Assembly (NCBI GenBank): GCA_025617745.1
Contig: CM046853.1
Span: 35,534,625 to 35,598,624, forward strand
Direction of reading: 5' to 3'
Length of the DNA: 64,000 nt
Origin: Heliocidaris erythrogramma
Taxonomy: Eukaryota; Echinodermata; Echinoidea; Camarodonta; Echinometridae
The notes beneath the pieces are model-generated. The model did not search any database. It saw only the letters and a list, made by a program, of their open reading frames with translations, and was not told where the DNA came from. The translations under genes were made by a program, and so were the position numbers. Below, in pieces: positions 32,632 through 44,290 of this stretch (its first letter is position 1; every line of letters starts with the position of its first letter).

Positions 32632-33030
32632 TATAAATTGAAATTTCCCAATGTAACCATTGTTTGGTTATTAACTCTCAAATATAATATATTTGTTTTT
32701 AATGAATTTCATCAGAATTATTACTTGAGATGTCCATTCATTATTCTAGCACAAGTGTTCAGGAGGATTGCTTAGATTGTCCTTATCAACTTGATCAACA
32801 AAAGCTGTTTGTCCAGAGACTGAACATGCTGAACCATTGGAATCATTTACCTTCTATGTATGTTTCTTTCAATAGACCGCTTCGGTAATGATGCATATTT
32901 TTATACATACCTTTCAAATAAAGGTTGTTCTTGACAACCTGAAAGCTTGCCGGATATAGCAACAAGTAATGTATGCAAAATGGATTCCAAGCATTGAGGC
33001 TCATTTGTAAAAAGCAGGTTAATTGAATGG
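32632..33030. other. Intergenic, nothing recognised
   Basis: No ORF, repeat or RNA feature stands out. Confidence 0.5.
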
Positions 33031-33851
33031 GGTAACCTCGCTAGTCATAAGGACCACCATTTAAAAAAAAAAAAATTTAAAAATTAATTTCTGGACCTGA
33101 TGTTGCCATCAATCATTGATGAAAAGCGGCCCACAACCCAATTATCAAATTTCAAATAAAATACCTCCTTTCTAATATTATTCCATAAGAAAATATTACA
33201 ATTCAAATCAACGTCATTACAAATCATTGACCAGGTGTTTATTGACATTTTTCTTGAATGTATCCATATTAAGGGTTAGTGTAGAAGGGAAAATGTGGGG
33301 CGGAAGGCAACAATCGACATGCTCTTGGTAGATATGATGATTGATGAAGATGACTTTTTGTGTTCGCGACCCAGGGATGGAAACACAGTATCGGTGTGCC
33401 GAGGTTGAAGACCTTGTTGAACGAATATTGCAAACACTGGGGGACAATAGCACTGAGTTCCAGGGAAGGCTTGTAGAAAAAATGGCTGTAGAATGTAGAG
33501 AGGGTGGCTACATCCCTTCTTAGTTCCAGTGGGTAGATACCAGCTTTGATGGGATCATCAATATGTAAGATTCGTAAGGCATTTCGCTGGAGTCTGCTAA
33601 GAAGATCTAGTGGGGTGCTATCATAAGGACCGCTATCCATAACGCGTGACTAAATGAATAGCGGTTTTGTACGAATAGCCGTCCTTATGAATAGCGAACA
33701 AACCATAGACAAATTACCTCGCTATTCATAAGGACCTCCGTTCATAAGGACCACTATTCATAACTATTCATAAGGACCGCTATTCATAACGCGTGTCAAA
33801 TGAATAGCGGTTTTCTATGAATAGCGGTCCTTATGAATAGCAAGCGGACCC
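33031..33851. mobile_element. FB4-type element with GGACC...TATGAATAGCG repeats
   Basis: The ends GGTAACCTCGCTAGTCATAA (left) and, in complement, GGGTCCGCTTGCTATTCATA (right) lie between GAATGG copies (33025-33030, 33852-33857). Repeats of CTATTCATAAGGACC fill 33615-33840. A LINE fragment (33217-33640, minus) lies inside. The repeat is the same family as the array at 52960-53583. Confidence 0.6.
33217..33640 (-). pseudogene. LINE RT C-terminal fragment (LINE-F)
   Basis: Minus strand: DLLSRLQRNALRILHIDDP, LRRDVATLSTFYSHFF, then after a frame change SIPGSRTQKVIFINHHIYQE and NMDTFKKNVNKHLVNDL. The RLQRNALR...FKKNVNKHL layout is the C-terminal segment of CR1/L2-like LINE polyproteins. The frameshift lies near 33400. 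Confidence 0.65.
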
Positions 33852-33857
33852 GAATGG

Positions 33858-34363
33858 AATAGCTCGTCACTAGGTGCACAGATAAGAAATGTGCATAAAT
33901 TGGAATACATTACAGAACCGGTTTATTACACTTTGTTGTTGCATAGCCCACATGTGTCTTGGGGTCACTCTACTGTTACAATGAAGGGGGAAAAAAATCC
34001 CATTTATGCATTTTCCAAAGAGAAAGAACGCTGGTATCTTAAACCGAGGAAAACTTGTTTGTTGCGTGTCGAAATCACATGTGTGTCGTACACATAGGGA
34101 CGGTGGATAATTGTTTCTGCTTGCAATGTCCCCACTATGAAGCATGGATGATGGGATATGTGTAAATTCCTGACCATGGATGCCATAACAAACTCCGAAA
34201 CAAGCAATGTAACCTAGTCTGTCTTTAATCAGGGAACATCTCACACAACACCACTGTAATAGATTCTAGGACAACTACCCCCTGGAAAAATACCCCCGGA
34301 CAACTACCCCAGAATCCAGGAGTAGTTGTCCTGGGTAATTGTCTCGGGAGGTACACTCTTAGA
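33858..34363. other. Intergenic with short GGACAACTACCCC repeats
   Basis: 34265-34350 holds four variants of GACAACTACCCC, some inverted. The rest is not recognised. Confidence 0.5.
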
Positions 34364-34590
34364 ACTAGTGGTAAAATAACATGTGGTTAAACAGTTGTGG
34401 TAAAAATATGTGTCAAAATGTACACATATCTGTGTAGAAGCATGAAACAAGAGTTAGACGTTTACACCTGCACCGCGGTAAAAAAGAAACCCGATTCTGG
34501 TCAAACTTCGTCGACATGTCAAAATGTTACCCCATTTGTGGTAATCATCAACACACTTTACTCAAAAAGTTCGTTGATTCGTCAAGTCAC
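34364..34590. mobile_element. Solo CACTCTTA terminal repeat
   Basis: It starts CACTCTTAGAACTAGTGG and is nearly identical to the next 230 bp (34593 onward). It is a truncated tandem copy of the E2 left TIR. Confidence 0.65.
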
Positions 34591-34592
34591 TA

Positions 34593-36646
34593 CACTCTTA
34601 GAACTAGTGGTAAAATAACATGTTGTTAAACAGTTGTGGTAAAAATATGTGTCAAAATGTATACATATCTGTGTAGAAGCATGAAACAAGGGTACACAGC
34701 GTGCGAGTTAGACGTTTACACCTGCACCGCAGTAAAAAGAAACCCGATTCTGGTCAAATTTCGTCCACATGTCAAAATGTTACCCCATTTGTGGTAATCA
34801 TCAACACACTTTACTCAAAAAAATTCATTGATTCGATGTACATAGGCGCGAAACACGGCCGGGTACGATCACATGTAGCGCAGTGGTGAAGCTACATTAC
34901 AGTTCATCGTCATCATGGAGTCGTTGCTGAGATCGTGGGGGTGCCAGCCGATGTCATCTCTTCATTTAATTGTAAAACATTCACATTTTCATTATATTAA
35001 TTTTATTATTGCATCAGAAGCTATGTTATAGACCCAGAGCACATTTCAGAGTTGATTGCACATTGGAAGTGGATGTTTGATGTTGCGTTCCGCCGCGAAG
35101 GCCGACGGAGGAGCCCCGGGCGGAACTTCCCGATTTACACGTGTGCACCAATACTTTCATAGCCAGCCAAAAATGCCATGCAGTTAGCTCAATTTTTGTC
35201 CAGATTTATTCCTAAATATCTATAGTGTGACGCCACCGTTATAATATAATTATGTCTAAATTATATGTAAATCATTTTTTATGTGAAAATCAACCTTTCA
35301 GATCATGTTTATATAGTTGAAAGTCTGTTGTTAACATTGTTTTGTAGTTTGTTTTGTTTTCCATTATTGAGATGCAAGTTTTAAGAGGAAATGCATTTGT
35401 CAAAACAACCAGGAACATCTCATTTGCAAACTATTGAATAGACTACTTATCATTCACCAATTGTCATGAGTTATACATCAAAAAGAAAAAGAAGAGGGAT
35501 CAGAGATTTGTGACATGCTTTTATTGTGTTAAAAATAAAAGACGAAATTGGTAAAAAATGGTGTTCCTTTTATGACAAAAAATGGAAATGAAATGAAATA
35601 TAAATCTGGCCAAAACTACCATAGTTTTATTGTGAGCCAGGGAAAATTTGACATGAGCGTAAGGGGCATTTTCTGTACTTTCCAAAGATTGAAATAACAT
35701 TAATGTGCACTTCATGACAGGGTCAGGATCCAGCAATATGTAACCAATGTACACACTTTGTCTTTAAAAAAGTCAATTCCAGCATTCCGATTGGTTACCA
35801 CCACGCAAGACGTTTTCTCACAGCCAGGCAACAGCTATGCGCATGTTTGCCCAAGGATGAAGCAACAGGTTGCGCATTGTTTCATTCAACGCGCACTTGG
35901 TTACAGATGGCTCGCTTGCCAATCACAGGGCTAAGATTCTATAGTCTTGACCATGGTCTTGACAACGGATAATCTGCGGCTGAATATTGCTGGATCCTGA
36001 CTCTGTCATGAATTTATGGATGTTTTGAATGTAACGATGAAAAAGATGAGATTCCAGCGCTTCCATACATATGTGTCTTGATGGCGGCTCATATACTTTT
36101 TATATGTCTTTTAACAACTTGAAATCTTGTGAAAAAAGGCTTTTGTATGACTATTTCATCAGTTATTTTAAACAACTTATTTCTAAAATTCTGAAACAAA
36201 ATATCCCTGTGTTGGTAAACTATTCATTTATTTTTGCAGAAACTCGAATGAGCACAGCATTAATATTTATTGAAGAACATAACTTTAAAGATGCATGACC
36301 ATGCGATACAGACTGGGTGCAAGGAGAGAGTCCATTTCGGGGACCTGCGGATTGGCTGAGAACCAGTGTGCAAGGTACAATGAGGAGCTGTATATTTTGT
36401 CCGCTTCTTTGTTTGCCATGTTCATAGTGAAAGTGTGTTGATGATTACCACAAACGGGGTAACATTTTGACATGTGGACGAAGTTTGACCAGAATCGGAT
36501 TTCTTTTTACCGCGGTGCAGGTGTAAACGTCTAACTCGCATGCTGTGTACCCTTGTTTCATTCTTCTACACAGATATCTGTACATTTTGACACATATTTT
36601 TACAACTGTTTAACCACATGTTATTTTACACCTAGTTCTAAGAGTG
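34593..36646. mobile_element. CACTCTTA element E2 (TA-flanked, about 230-bp TIRs)
   Basis: It starts CACTCTTAGAACTAGTGG after TA and ends CCTAGTTCTAAGAGTG before TA (36647). The TIRs span about 34593-34850 and 36375-36646, with shared CACCTGCACCGCGGTAAAAA and CCATTTGTGGTAATCATC. The 2054-bp element has no recognisable transposase. An inner inverted pair lies at 35711-36012. Confidence 0.65.
35711..36012. repeat. Inner foldback in E2
   Basis: TTCATGACAGGGTCAGGATC followed by CAGCAATAT (35711-35739) is inverted at 35984-36012. Arms are about 28 bp. Probably a separate MITE nested in E2. Confidence 0.6.
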
Positions 36647-36648
36647 TA

Positions 36649-37250
36649 GCTTCTGATGCAATAATAAAATTAATATAATGAAAATGTGAATGTTTTTACA
36701 ATTAAATGAAGAGATGACATCGGCTGGCATCCCCCACGATCCCAGCAACGACTCCATGATGACGATGAACTGTAGTGTAGCTTCACCACTGCACTGCATG
36801 TGATCGTACCCGGCCGCGTTTTGCGCCTATATACACACACTCACTATGAAAAAGATCATCACTTCATTGCTACTATGTGAAAATATGTAGAACAGGTGTC
36901 ACATGCATATTCACCTGTTGTACTTATTTTACATAATAGCAATTAAGGGATGTTCTTTTGTCTACCAGAACAATTGTGGAGGGTACAATGAGGAGCTGCA
37001 TATTTTGTCCGCTCTCTTTTGTCATCGTGTTCATAGTGACTTCGAATCAATGAACTTTTTGAGTAAAGTGTGTTGATGATTACCACAAATGGGGTAACAT
37101 TTTGACATGTATACGAAGTTTGACCAGAATCGGGTTTCTTTTTACCGCGGTACAGGTGTAAACGTCTAACTCGCATGCTGTGTACCCTTGTTTCATGCTT
37201 CTACACAGATATGTGTACATTTTGACACATATTTTTACCACAACTGGACT
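36649..37250. mobile_element. Partial CACTCTTA element, inverted relative to E2
   Basis: 36649-36840 is the reverse complement of about 34850-35025 (GATGACATCGGCTGGCATCC). 36955-37248 repeats the E2 TIR once more. Confidence 0.6.
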
Positions 37251-37424
37251 TTTCCCATTAACGTGACATCTCTCTGTTTTCACCATGTTAACTTAGAATC
37301 TCTTTTTGTGTGTAGTTCATAGACTCCTTTGCATTTACATCTAACCTGAAATACACTCGTAATATTTTCACGAATGGTACTCTCTTTCCAAAAGGAAGGT
37401 TACTTATGTTATTATTAGAAAGAA

Positions 37425-38050
37425 CTGGAAAGAACACACCCATTCACAATGTGAAACACAGTGTGAATCACACTGTGTTTCACATTGTGAATCATAGTCT
37501 GCTCCACAATGTTTGGGGCGTTTTCACATTGTGGCCACACTGTGAACCACACTTTGGTCACAGTGTAGATAACCGGATATTCACATTGTGGCCACACTGT
37601 GAACCACAGTGTGGAACAACGCGACCACACTGTGAAAACGCCCCAATTTAACATTGTGGACAATCCACACTGTGAAACGCCCACGTAAAACACTGTATGG
37701 ACTTTCACAGTGTGAAACTGCCACACTGTGAAACGCCCATCACAATGTGAAACGCCCATCACACTCTGAAACGCCCACCACACTGTGAAACACCACACTA
37801 TGAAACACCAAACACACTGTGAAACCCATCACACTGTGAAACACCAATCACACTGTGAAACCCATCACACTCTGAAACACCAATCACGCTGTGAAACCTA
37901 TCACACTGTGAAACAACAATCACACTGTGAAACCCATCACACTGTGAAACACCAATTAGACTGTGAAACGTCCACCTCACTTTGAAAGTTTTCACTGTGT
38001 GGACTTTCAGTGTGACACATTTTACTGTGTGAAATTGCCACACTGTGAAA
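37425..38050. repeat. FB3 left arm: CACACTGTGAAAC minisatellite
   Basis: From CTGGAAAGAACACACCCATT the arm runs through units of CACACTGTGAAACACCAAT / CACACTGTGAAACCCAT, 17-19 bp, with inverted subunits near 37440-37660. The same terminus appears inverted at 43137-43147. Confidence 0.75.
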
Positions 38051-40065
38051 TAAGTTTAGTTTTTGAATTCTACTATGTGAAATCTTCCAAATTATGAAAA
38101 TGAAGTCTTCTAAAGCTTATTATGTAATATAAAGGAGAAAAGGTTTATAATCAGTCTTACTTATAAACTCAACTTTAATAGATATATATAAAAAAAACAC
38201 ATCTGAATCTAAAACAACAATTTAAACATATTTACATTTTATAGCCTTTATGAGGTACGTAAGTTAACATGTTTTTCAAAAGCTGATCGTACTGTTCACT
38301 AAAAGGGCTTGTGAACATACATCCCTATAATTATACAAAGATTGCAGTAAAACTATACAAATTTCACCCTGTGAATGCCAACATAATGTACAACGGAACA
38401 AAAACAAAAACTGCATTAATTACAGTGACGGCACAAAAATAGCACATATCTTCAATATAAAATGTATGTTAACTGTGTAAAGACACTCATAAAAAATAGT
38501 AAAAGCCTGTTAGCATGTTACGGCAGTAAAACAAAATAGTTTTAGAGCATCACATTTTCCCAGTGTAGAATATCCACACATGATATGTAACTTTGGCGAT
38601 GAATTAATGGTTGACAAGTTTTATGGCAAAATAAACTCTAGGGCTATTCTACAAATGTTTGGCCAAAACTGGAAAAAATGAAGTGTCTCTTTTTCCTACA
38701 TGGTTTCCTGTGACTGATTTTATTTGGAATATTAAACTACTTCTTTAAAAGGGTTACAAATTTCATTGAATATTAATAATGCTCAGCATCCTATTCTTGA
38801 AATAATGCAGCCCACAGTAAAAAGCACACGTGGGACTGGCTGATTATTTTTGGACAAAATTGTCATTTGCGGATAATGTGTGCGCACTCAGAATCTGAAA
38901 TTTACAGCACATAATAATTTTCTTGTCTACTATTGAGAAATGCATGGCTTCTTTCATATTTATCAAGGGAATCAGATATATGACAGCTCAAACTTTCTGT
39001 AACGTGAGTGACGTAACGCGGGTGACGTCCTTTTCCCAGAAGTTTTCAATTTATTTTAAAATTAATCACCTACTTCATGTCAAAATCATATCACAGTAAA
39101 CTTGAGAGTATTGCAAAATGAAACTATATGAAACTGATGTACAAACATCTTCAGAGTTGGCTCACATTTACCTCAAAATATGGGTAAATTTTACAGGGGG
39201 AATTGTCTGTAACATGAGTGACGCTCCTAAAATGATCCGCAAAATATCAAAGCTTGTTCAATCAGAATTAATTCTACACTTTTTCATTAAGACGTATCAA
39301 TGTCGTGTCATGAGAGGTATAATCATTGCCTCCGTTTTTAACCTTGTCGAAGGAGGATCCTCTGACTGATTTGAAAAATGACAAAATGTAATGTGAATTT
39401 ACAGGTAGGCCTTCTCAGGATGAAGCAAGAAAGAATACCTCTCTCTATTTACTCAACTAGTTCTGTCCCTTTTTAACCCAACCTAACCAGTGTAGACTAT
39501 GCTGTTATATTACTAGGCAAGAAGATCCACATTGCATATGCAACTATGCAAGTAGGTATTTTTGCATATTTAATGAGCTATGACCTTTGACTTACATATT
39601 CCAAAATCAAACGTAGGCTGTATTTTGATACCATCTACCTTCATATCAAATTTGATTAAATCCGTCATAATAAAAGTACATTAGCATGTTACGGCAGTAA
39701 AAAAACATAAAGCATCTCTGGCAATATCTCTTGAACATAGGCATACATAGGTATAGGTATATACATTTTATGGGTAGTCCCATTTTCCCAGTATAAAATA
39801 TCCACACACGATATGTAACTTTGGCAATGAATGGATGGTTGACAGGTTTTATGGCAAAATATACTATACAGCAAAAGGTAAAGGTATCCTCAAAATCTTT
39901 GGCACATACAGGTCCGTCATGAACCCATCAAGGTAAGAAAGTTTCAAAATATCTCTGGCAATAAATCTTGAAAACATCTCTATTTTAGGCACACACGTTT
40001 TATGGTTACATAAATCTTTACAACTATTTTACAAATAAATACCTGAAGATGAGCACAAAAAATAG
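38051..40065. other. FB3 centre, non-coding, with a direct repeat
   Basis: TGTTACGGCAGTAAAA followed by ATTTTCCCAGT, ATATCCACACA and GATATGTAACTTTGGC occurs at about 38510-38640 and 39670-39870. No gene is recognised. Confidence 0.55.
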
Positions 40066-40135
40066 ACTCTGCCGGGAATCAAACCCCAGACCTCTTGATT
40101 GCTAAACCGGTGCTAAACCATCGAGCCAAAAAGAG
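40066..40135 (-). mobile_element. tRNA-like (SINE head) sequence
   Basis: Minus strand: A-box-like TGGCTCGATGGTTTAGCA (complement of 40111-40128) and B-box-like GGGGTTTGATTCCC (complement of 40073-40086), 25 bp apart. Pol III promoter spacing fits a tRNA origin. It has no clean acceptor stem, so it is not called as a tRNA gene. Confidence 0.5.
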
Positions 40136-42328
40136 TAAGACCCTTGAATGGGGGATGTTTCCATGCAACCCTTTTCATTTTTTGTGTTGTCTGAAGCTAA
40201 ACAAGTCAACGCAAAGAGTAGCATCCCCTCGCCAGGTACAAATTTATTTATTAGTCTTTTTTCAGTAGGGTAGCTCCATCAGTGATTAAACACTGTTTTC
40301 CCTGGAGGCCCTACAACAAAAATACATATAATGCAATCATACAGATATAAACAATACTTGAACAAAGTAATTACATACACTTTTGGTAATTTTACAAAAA
40401 AAACATCTGAAGAATTTGAACGAACATGGCGCCAAAACAAAATAGAAAACAAAGAACTTGCTGAAGCATTCCTAACATAATGTGGCAAACTGTTCCAAAT
40501 TACTGCTCCTTCGTATGAAAAACTCCGTTTCCCCATTTCTGTTTTAATTTTGGGTAAAATTAAGCCTGTGTTTGCAGCACTACGGGTCCCATAACTGTGT
40601 ACAGATTGAGTTTTTTTTAACATTTTAAAAATATAAATTGGGGTTTGACTATCTAAAACGGAAAAAATCATCTTACTTTGAAAAAAATTCCATCTGCTCT
40701 GAATATTGACCCACTTGAGTGCATTAAAATTATCTTGGGTTGGGGTTCTTACAGTAGTCCCTACGATTACTCTCGCCATTTTCTTATGTTGCTTGATAAT
40801 CATATCTCTAATATTTTGTGGGCAGTTGGACCAAGCATTGCTACAATATTCAAAGAGGCAAAATTAAAGCATTAGCGAGAAGGTAAGTATCTTTTCAAAC
40901 GACCAATCAGTGCTATTCTTGAGCCTATTTTTTTACTTGTTTTTGTGACGTGTTCTTTCCATGATAATGTAGGGTCTAGCCACACTCCTAGATATTTGAA
41001 AATGTAGACCTGCTAAATCTGGTGTTGGTGTAGTTGAATAAATATAGGTTTTTCAAGATTAGCCAGTTTCTTTGAGAACCAAATAACATAAATTTAGTTT
41101 TTGGGGGGTTTAACGCCAAATTATTTTCTTCAATCCATTCGCAAACTCGTTTCAAATCAAAGTTCAAGGCATTTTCTATTTCCTTACTTCTTTGACTACT
41201 AAAAAACAATACAGTATCGTCTGCAAATAACACCACTTGGCATTTGGACACCACCTTCGGGAGATCATTCACCATGACAGTAAACAGAAGCGGTCCCAAA
41301 TTGGCACCTTGCGGTACACCTGACACTGTCGTACCCCAATCTGATTCGTTTCTTCCAAACACAACTTTTTGTTTCCGCTCACTTAAATAGTCCGCAAACC
41401 AGTTCAATTCTTGACCAACTATACCATATTTACATAGTTTCTTTAGTAGTACATTACGATCTACTGAGTCGAATGCCTTGCGCAAGTCTATAAAGACTGC
41501 GCCAGTCATATAACCTTTATCCATTTGTCTATAATTGTGGTCAGAAAAGTAGGTTAAAACAGTATGAGTGCTATGACCCTTTCGAAAACCTGATTGATGG
41601 GGTGAAAGAACATTATTTTCTGTTAAGTATTCTTGCAATTGATTATGTATTGCCCTTTCCATGATTTTCATAACAACAGTTATTATGGAAATAGGCCTAT
41701 AGCTATTCAGATCGGTTTTTTCACCTCCCTTAAATAATGGAATAACCTTAGCTTCTTTCCATTCCAGCGGCAACTTGCCTAGTTGCAATGACAAATTGAA
41801 GAATCTTGTAAGATGCTTATAAATAACTGGTGTAGCTATTTTCAATAATTGAGAACTTATTATGTCAAGACCAGGTGATTTTATATATTGATAAGCAATC
41901 TCTTCAACTCATTGAACACATAGTCTTTTGCTTTTATCAGCTTTTCTTTTTAATCTATCTCGTAATCGAGTGAGGGATACATGTTCCTCTGAGTCAGTGG
42001 CCCACTTAGTCTTATAGCGCCTTACCCTATGCGTTACAAGTGGGGCATGTCTATCACAATCTTCACTGAATTTACTTTTCCAAATAGACCATGCAACTGA
42101 AATATCATTTTCAATAAAACAGTTTGACCAGTCAGTGTGATCTAAATCTCTCAAAAACAAATTTTCATTAAATTATATGCCGAAAGATTTGTTTACAAAT
42201 TAAAAATTCCTCCCCAGTCAAGCTTCTTCGTTTACTAACCATTGTCTACGGCGGACCGTTTGAATATTAATGAGTCAGAAAGAAGAGGATCTTGGGTATT
42301 TGATTCTAGTTCATCGTGACTTGGCCGT

Positions 42329-42400
42329 GAACCAGAATAGCCTGGTGGTTAAGTCGCTGCCCGGCAAGCAGTAGATGACAGGTTCGAATCCCGCTGGTTC
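42329..42400 (+). ncRNA. tRNA-like sequence in unit 1 (pol III boxes intact)
   Basis: The 72-nt segment has a perfect 7-bp acceptor stem (GAACCAG / CTGGTTC), box A TAGCCTGGTGG and a canonical box B GGTTCGAATCC. The anticodon arm is GCTGC-CCGGCAA-GCAGT, where GGC would be the anticodon but base 33 is C. The T stem has two mismatches. It is probably a pol III promoter of a SINE-like unit, not a working tRNA. Confidence 0.6.
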
Positions 42401-42617
42401 CAATTTTTTCTGACTTGTGTTTTTCATTACAGATCGAGCATACGATCTTTAACACTGGGAGTAATATGCCGAAAGATTTGTTTACAAATTAAAAATTCCT
42501 CCCCAGTCAAGCTTCTTCGTTTAATAACCATTGTCTACGGCGGACCGTTTGAATATTAATGAGTCAGAAAGAAGAGGATATTGGGTATTTGATTCTAGTT
42601 CATCGTGACTTGGCCGT

Positions 42618-42689
42618 GAACCAGAATAGCCTGGTGGTTAAGTCGCTGCCCGGCAAGCAGTAGATGACAGGTTCGAATCCCGCTGGTTC
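42618..42689 (+). ncRNA. tRNA-like sequence in unit 2
   Basis: Identical in layout to 42329-42400, shifted by 289 bp. Confidence 0.6.
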
Positions 42690-43045
42690 CATTTTTTTCT
42701 GACTTGTGTTTTTCATTACAGATCGAGCATACGATCTTTAACACTGGGAGTAATATGCCGAAAGATTTGTTTACAAATTAAAGATTATGATCGCTTAGGC
42801 CAAGAGAGAGCACATCACTTTGCTTGGCATTCTTAGGAAAGTTTTTTAAAATTATATCAATCAACGTACTTGTGGTTTCAGTTATTCTGGTAGAAGATGT
42901 TATCATTTGCTTCATACCATTCTGCCGACAAATACCATTTATGAACTTTAATTCACTTGTAGAATGCAGATTAAAATTAAAATATCCGAGTATGATAACT
43001 TCACAGTTCATTTCAGGAACTTTTGTTATTGACTCTTCAATTTTG

Positions 43046-43147
43046 AAACATGCTGTTCACAGTGTGGACTGTGTTTTCACACTGTGTTCACAGTGTGAAC
43101 TGTGTTTTCACACTGTGTTCACAGTGTGAATGAGTGTGTTCTTTCCA
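43046..43147. repeat. FB3 right arm
   Basis: TTCACAGTGTGAACTGTG units end in GAGTGTGTTCTTTCCAG, the inverse of the left terminus. Confidence 0.65.
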
Positions 43148-43240
43148 GCAGGGTAGCGACGTAATAACGTTTTCTTCAATACAATTCTACACAGTGCCGG
43201 CGTGCCGTGGTATAATAGTGTGCAAGCCACGTGGCCGGAG

Positions 43241-43325
43241 CCTATCATTATATCATCATCATCATCATCATCATCATCATTATACATCATAATCATCATC
43301 ACCATCATCTTCATTATATCATCAT
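43241..43325. repeat. (ATC)n microsatellite, left of R2
   Basis: ATCATCATC runs on both sides of R2 (to 43325 and from 43578), as if R2 inserted into the microsatellite. Confidence 0.9.
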
Positions 43326-43579
43326 TACTCCTGATGACGGACAGTCAACCTGTCCGAAACGTCGAGTCTTCTCCACTCTCAGCATTCTCATCTGGTTTAC
43401 AGTCCTTTTGAGGACTTCACACTTTCAAGAAAGATTACTTCTACACTCTCTGAATTTCTATCTCGCCTTTCCTTTTCTTCTCCTCTCAACTTTTCTCCAC
43501 TTTCTTCTTCTTACTCAATAGTCCTTTTCAGGACTAACCACATGGTGAACCGTAAACCTTCTCCACGTTATCATCATCA
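43326..43579 (+). mobile_element. R2: short hammerhead-bearing unit in (ATC)n
   Basis: About 254 bp. It starts with the hammerhead core, passes through GTTTACAGTCCTTTTGAGGACT and pyrimidine-rich sequence, and ends GTGAACCGTAAACCTTCTCC-ACGTTA. That end is the same as in R1. No ORF. Size and motif fit a retrozyme-like monomer. Confidence 0.6.
43331..43363 (+). ncRNA. Hammerhead-like ribozyme core (R2)
   Basis: CTGATGA 43331-43337, stem II GGACAG 43339-43344 with CTGTCC 43350-43355, GAAA 43356-43359, ACGTC 43359-43363. Same 33 bases as R1. Confidence 0.65.
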
Positions 43580-43880
43580 TCACCATTGTCATCACCATCA
43601 TTATCACCATCATCATCATCATCATCATTCAATTCAATTTTATTTAGCAGATTCATGAAAAAAAAATTTACAAACAAATCCAATACATGTAATACATTAA
43701 AACAATTAAAACAATAAGATACTTAAGAAATTGCAGGGAAATGCAGCAGAAAGACGACGTCTTATATTGAAGCCGCACCCCGCGTTATACATAACTAAAG
43801 TACATGAACAAAATACAGTATGTAACACACAGCATGTAAAACACATTGTACCCTAACACAGACAGACACACACACACGCC

Positions 43881-43915
<35 letters not shown>

Positions 43916-44000
43916 TTTATATAATGCCTATTAGATATGTTATTGCACGTAATTTGTCTGGAGTAAATACATTTTATATTTTTTCTTATATAAACATTCA
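43580..44000 (-). mobile_element. (ATC)n followed by a minus-strand LINE 3' end with AATTG tail and (CA)n
   Basis: After (ATC)n (to 43628), TTCAATTCAATTTTATTTAGC in complement is GCTAAATAAAATTGAATTGAA. That is the AATTG-type tail also seen at LINE-C. (CA)n lies at 43866-43907. No coding part of this LINE was recognised. Confidence 0.45.
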
Positions 44001-44039
44001 ATGATGAACCAGTTTTTATATGAGTCGGTATTTCATTCC

Positions 44040-44290
44040 AAATTTTCGGACCATCATCATCATCACCATTATCATCATCATCATTATCATCACCATCATT
44101 GCCAGAATAATTGTTATCACAAATATCATTGTAAACATCATCATTATCACAATCACGACCGCCACCGTCAATTCATCATCATCATCATCATCATCGCTAT
44201 CATTATCATTATTATTATCACAATTGTCATTGCAATCATCATCATGATCATCATCATCATCATCATCACATTCACTGCTATTATCATTAT
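44040..44290. repeat. (ATC)/(ATT) microsatellite
   Basis: Imperfect CATCATCAT runs with interruptions. Translated ORFs (His-, Ile- or Asp-rich) are artefacts. Confidence 0.9.

Larger units (their letters stand above)
42177..42778 (+). mobile_element. Tandem 289-bp tRNA-like retroelement, 2.1 units
   Basis: Units start at 42177, 42466 and 42755 (ATGCCGAAAGATTTG), an exact 289-bp period. The third unit stops after about 24 bp. Each unit has an AATTCCTCCCCAGTCAAGC part, a tRNA-like part and a CACTGGGAGTAAT end. It interrupts the LINE-B endonuclease between SDHN and the following linker. A possible short duplication ATTAT lies on both sides. A third genomic copy lies inverted at 55858-56276. Confidence 0.8.
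40243..43045 (-). pseudogene. LINE-B non-LTR retrotransposon (EN-RT), interrupted
   Basis: From 43045 down: endonuclease part (EVIILGYFNFNLHS, SSTRITETTSTLIDIILKN, GLSDHN); tRNA-like insertion 42177-42778; linker HTDWSNCFIEND and RYKTKWATDSEE; RT (EWKEAKVIPLFKGGEKTDLN, YRPISIITVVMKIMER, GFRKGHSTHTVL, FIDLRKAFDSVDRNVLL, VPQGANLGPLLF, VLFADDTVLF); C-terminus (HSYGTRSAANTGLI, WNSLPHYVRNASASSLF). Its 3' end reads AATAAATAAATTTG. FADD catalytic residues are intact. Frame breaks lie near 40985 and 41880. Jockey/CR1-like. The 5' end abuts the FB3 right arm. Confidence 0.8.
37425..43147. mobile_element. FB3: candidate 5.7-kb foldback element
   Basis: The left arm is 37425-38050 and the right arm about 43046-43147. 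The terminus CTGGAAAGAACACAC is present at both ends in inverse orientation. The centre holds about 2 kb of unrecognised DNA, a tRNA-like segment and LINE-B. No target duplication could be identified, so pairing of these two arms into one element is inference. Confidence 0.5.

Noticed and set aside
42329..42400. Functional tRNA-Ala(GGC) gene
   Set aside because: Base 33 is C and the T stem has mismatches. The sequence is part of a repeated mobile unit and lies inside a LINE.
42177..42778. Hammerhead core inside the 289-bp unit, as expected for a retrozyme
   Set aside because: No CTGATGA...GAAA arrangement was found on either strand of the unit. Its retrozyme-like nature rests only on tandem structure.
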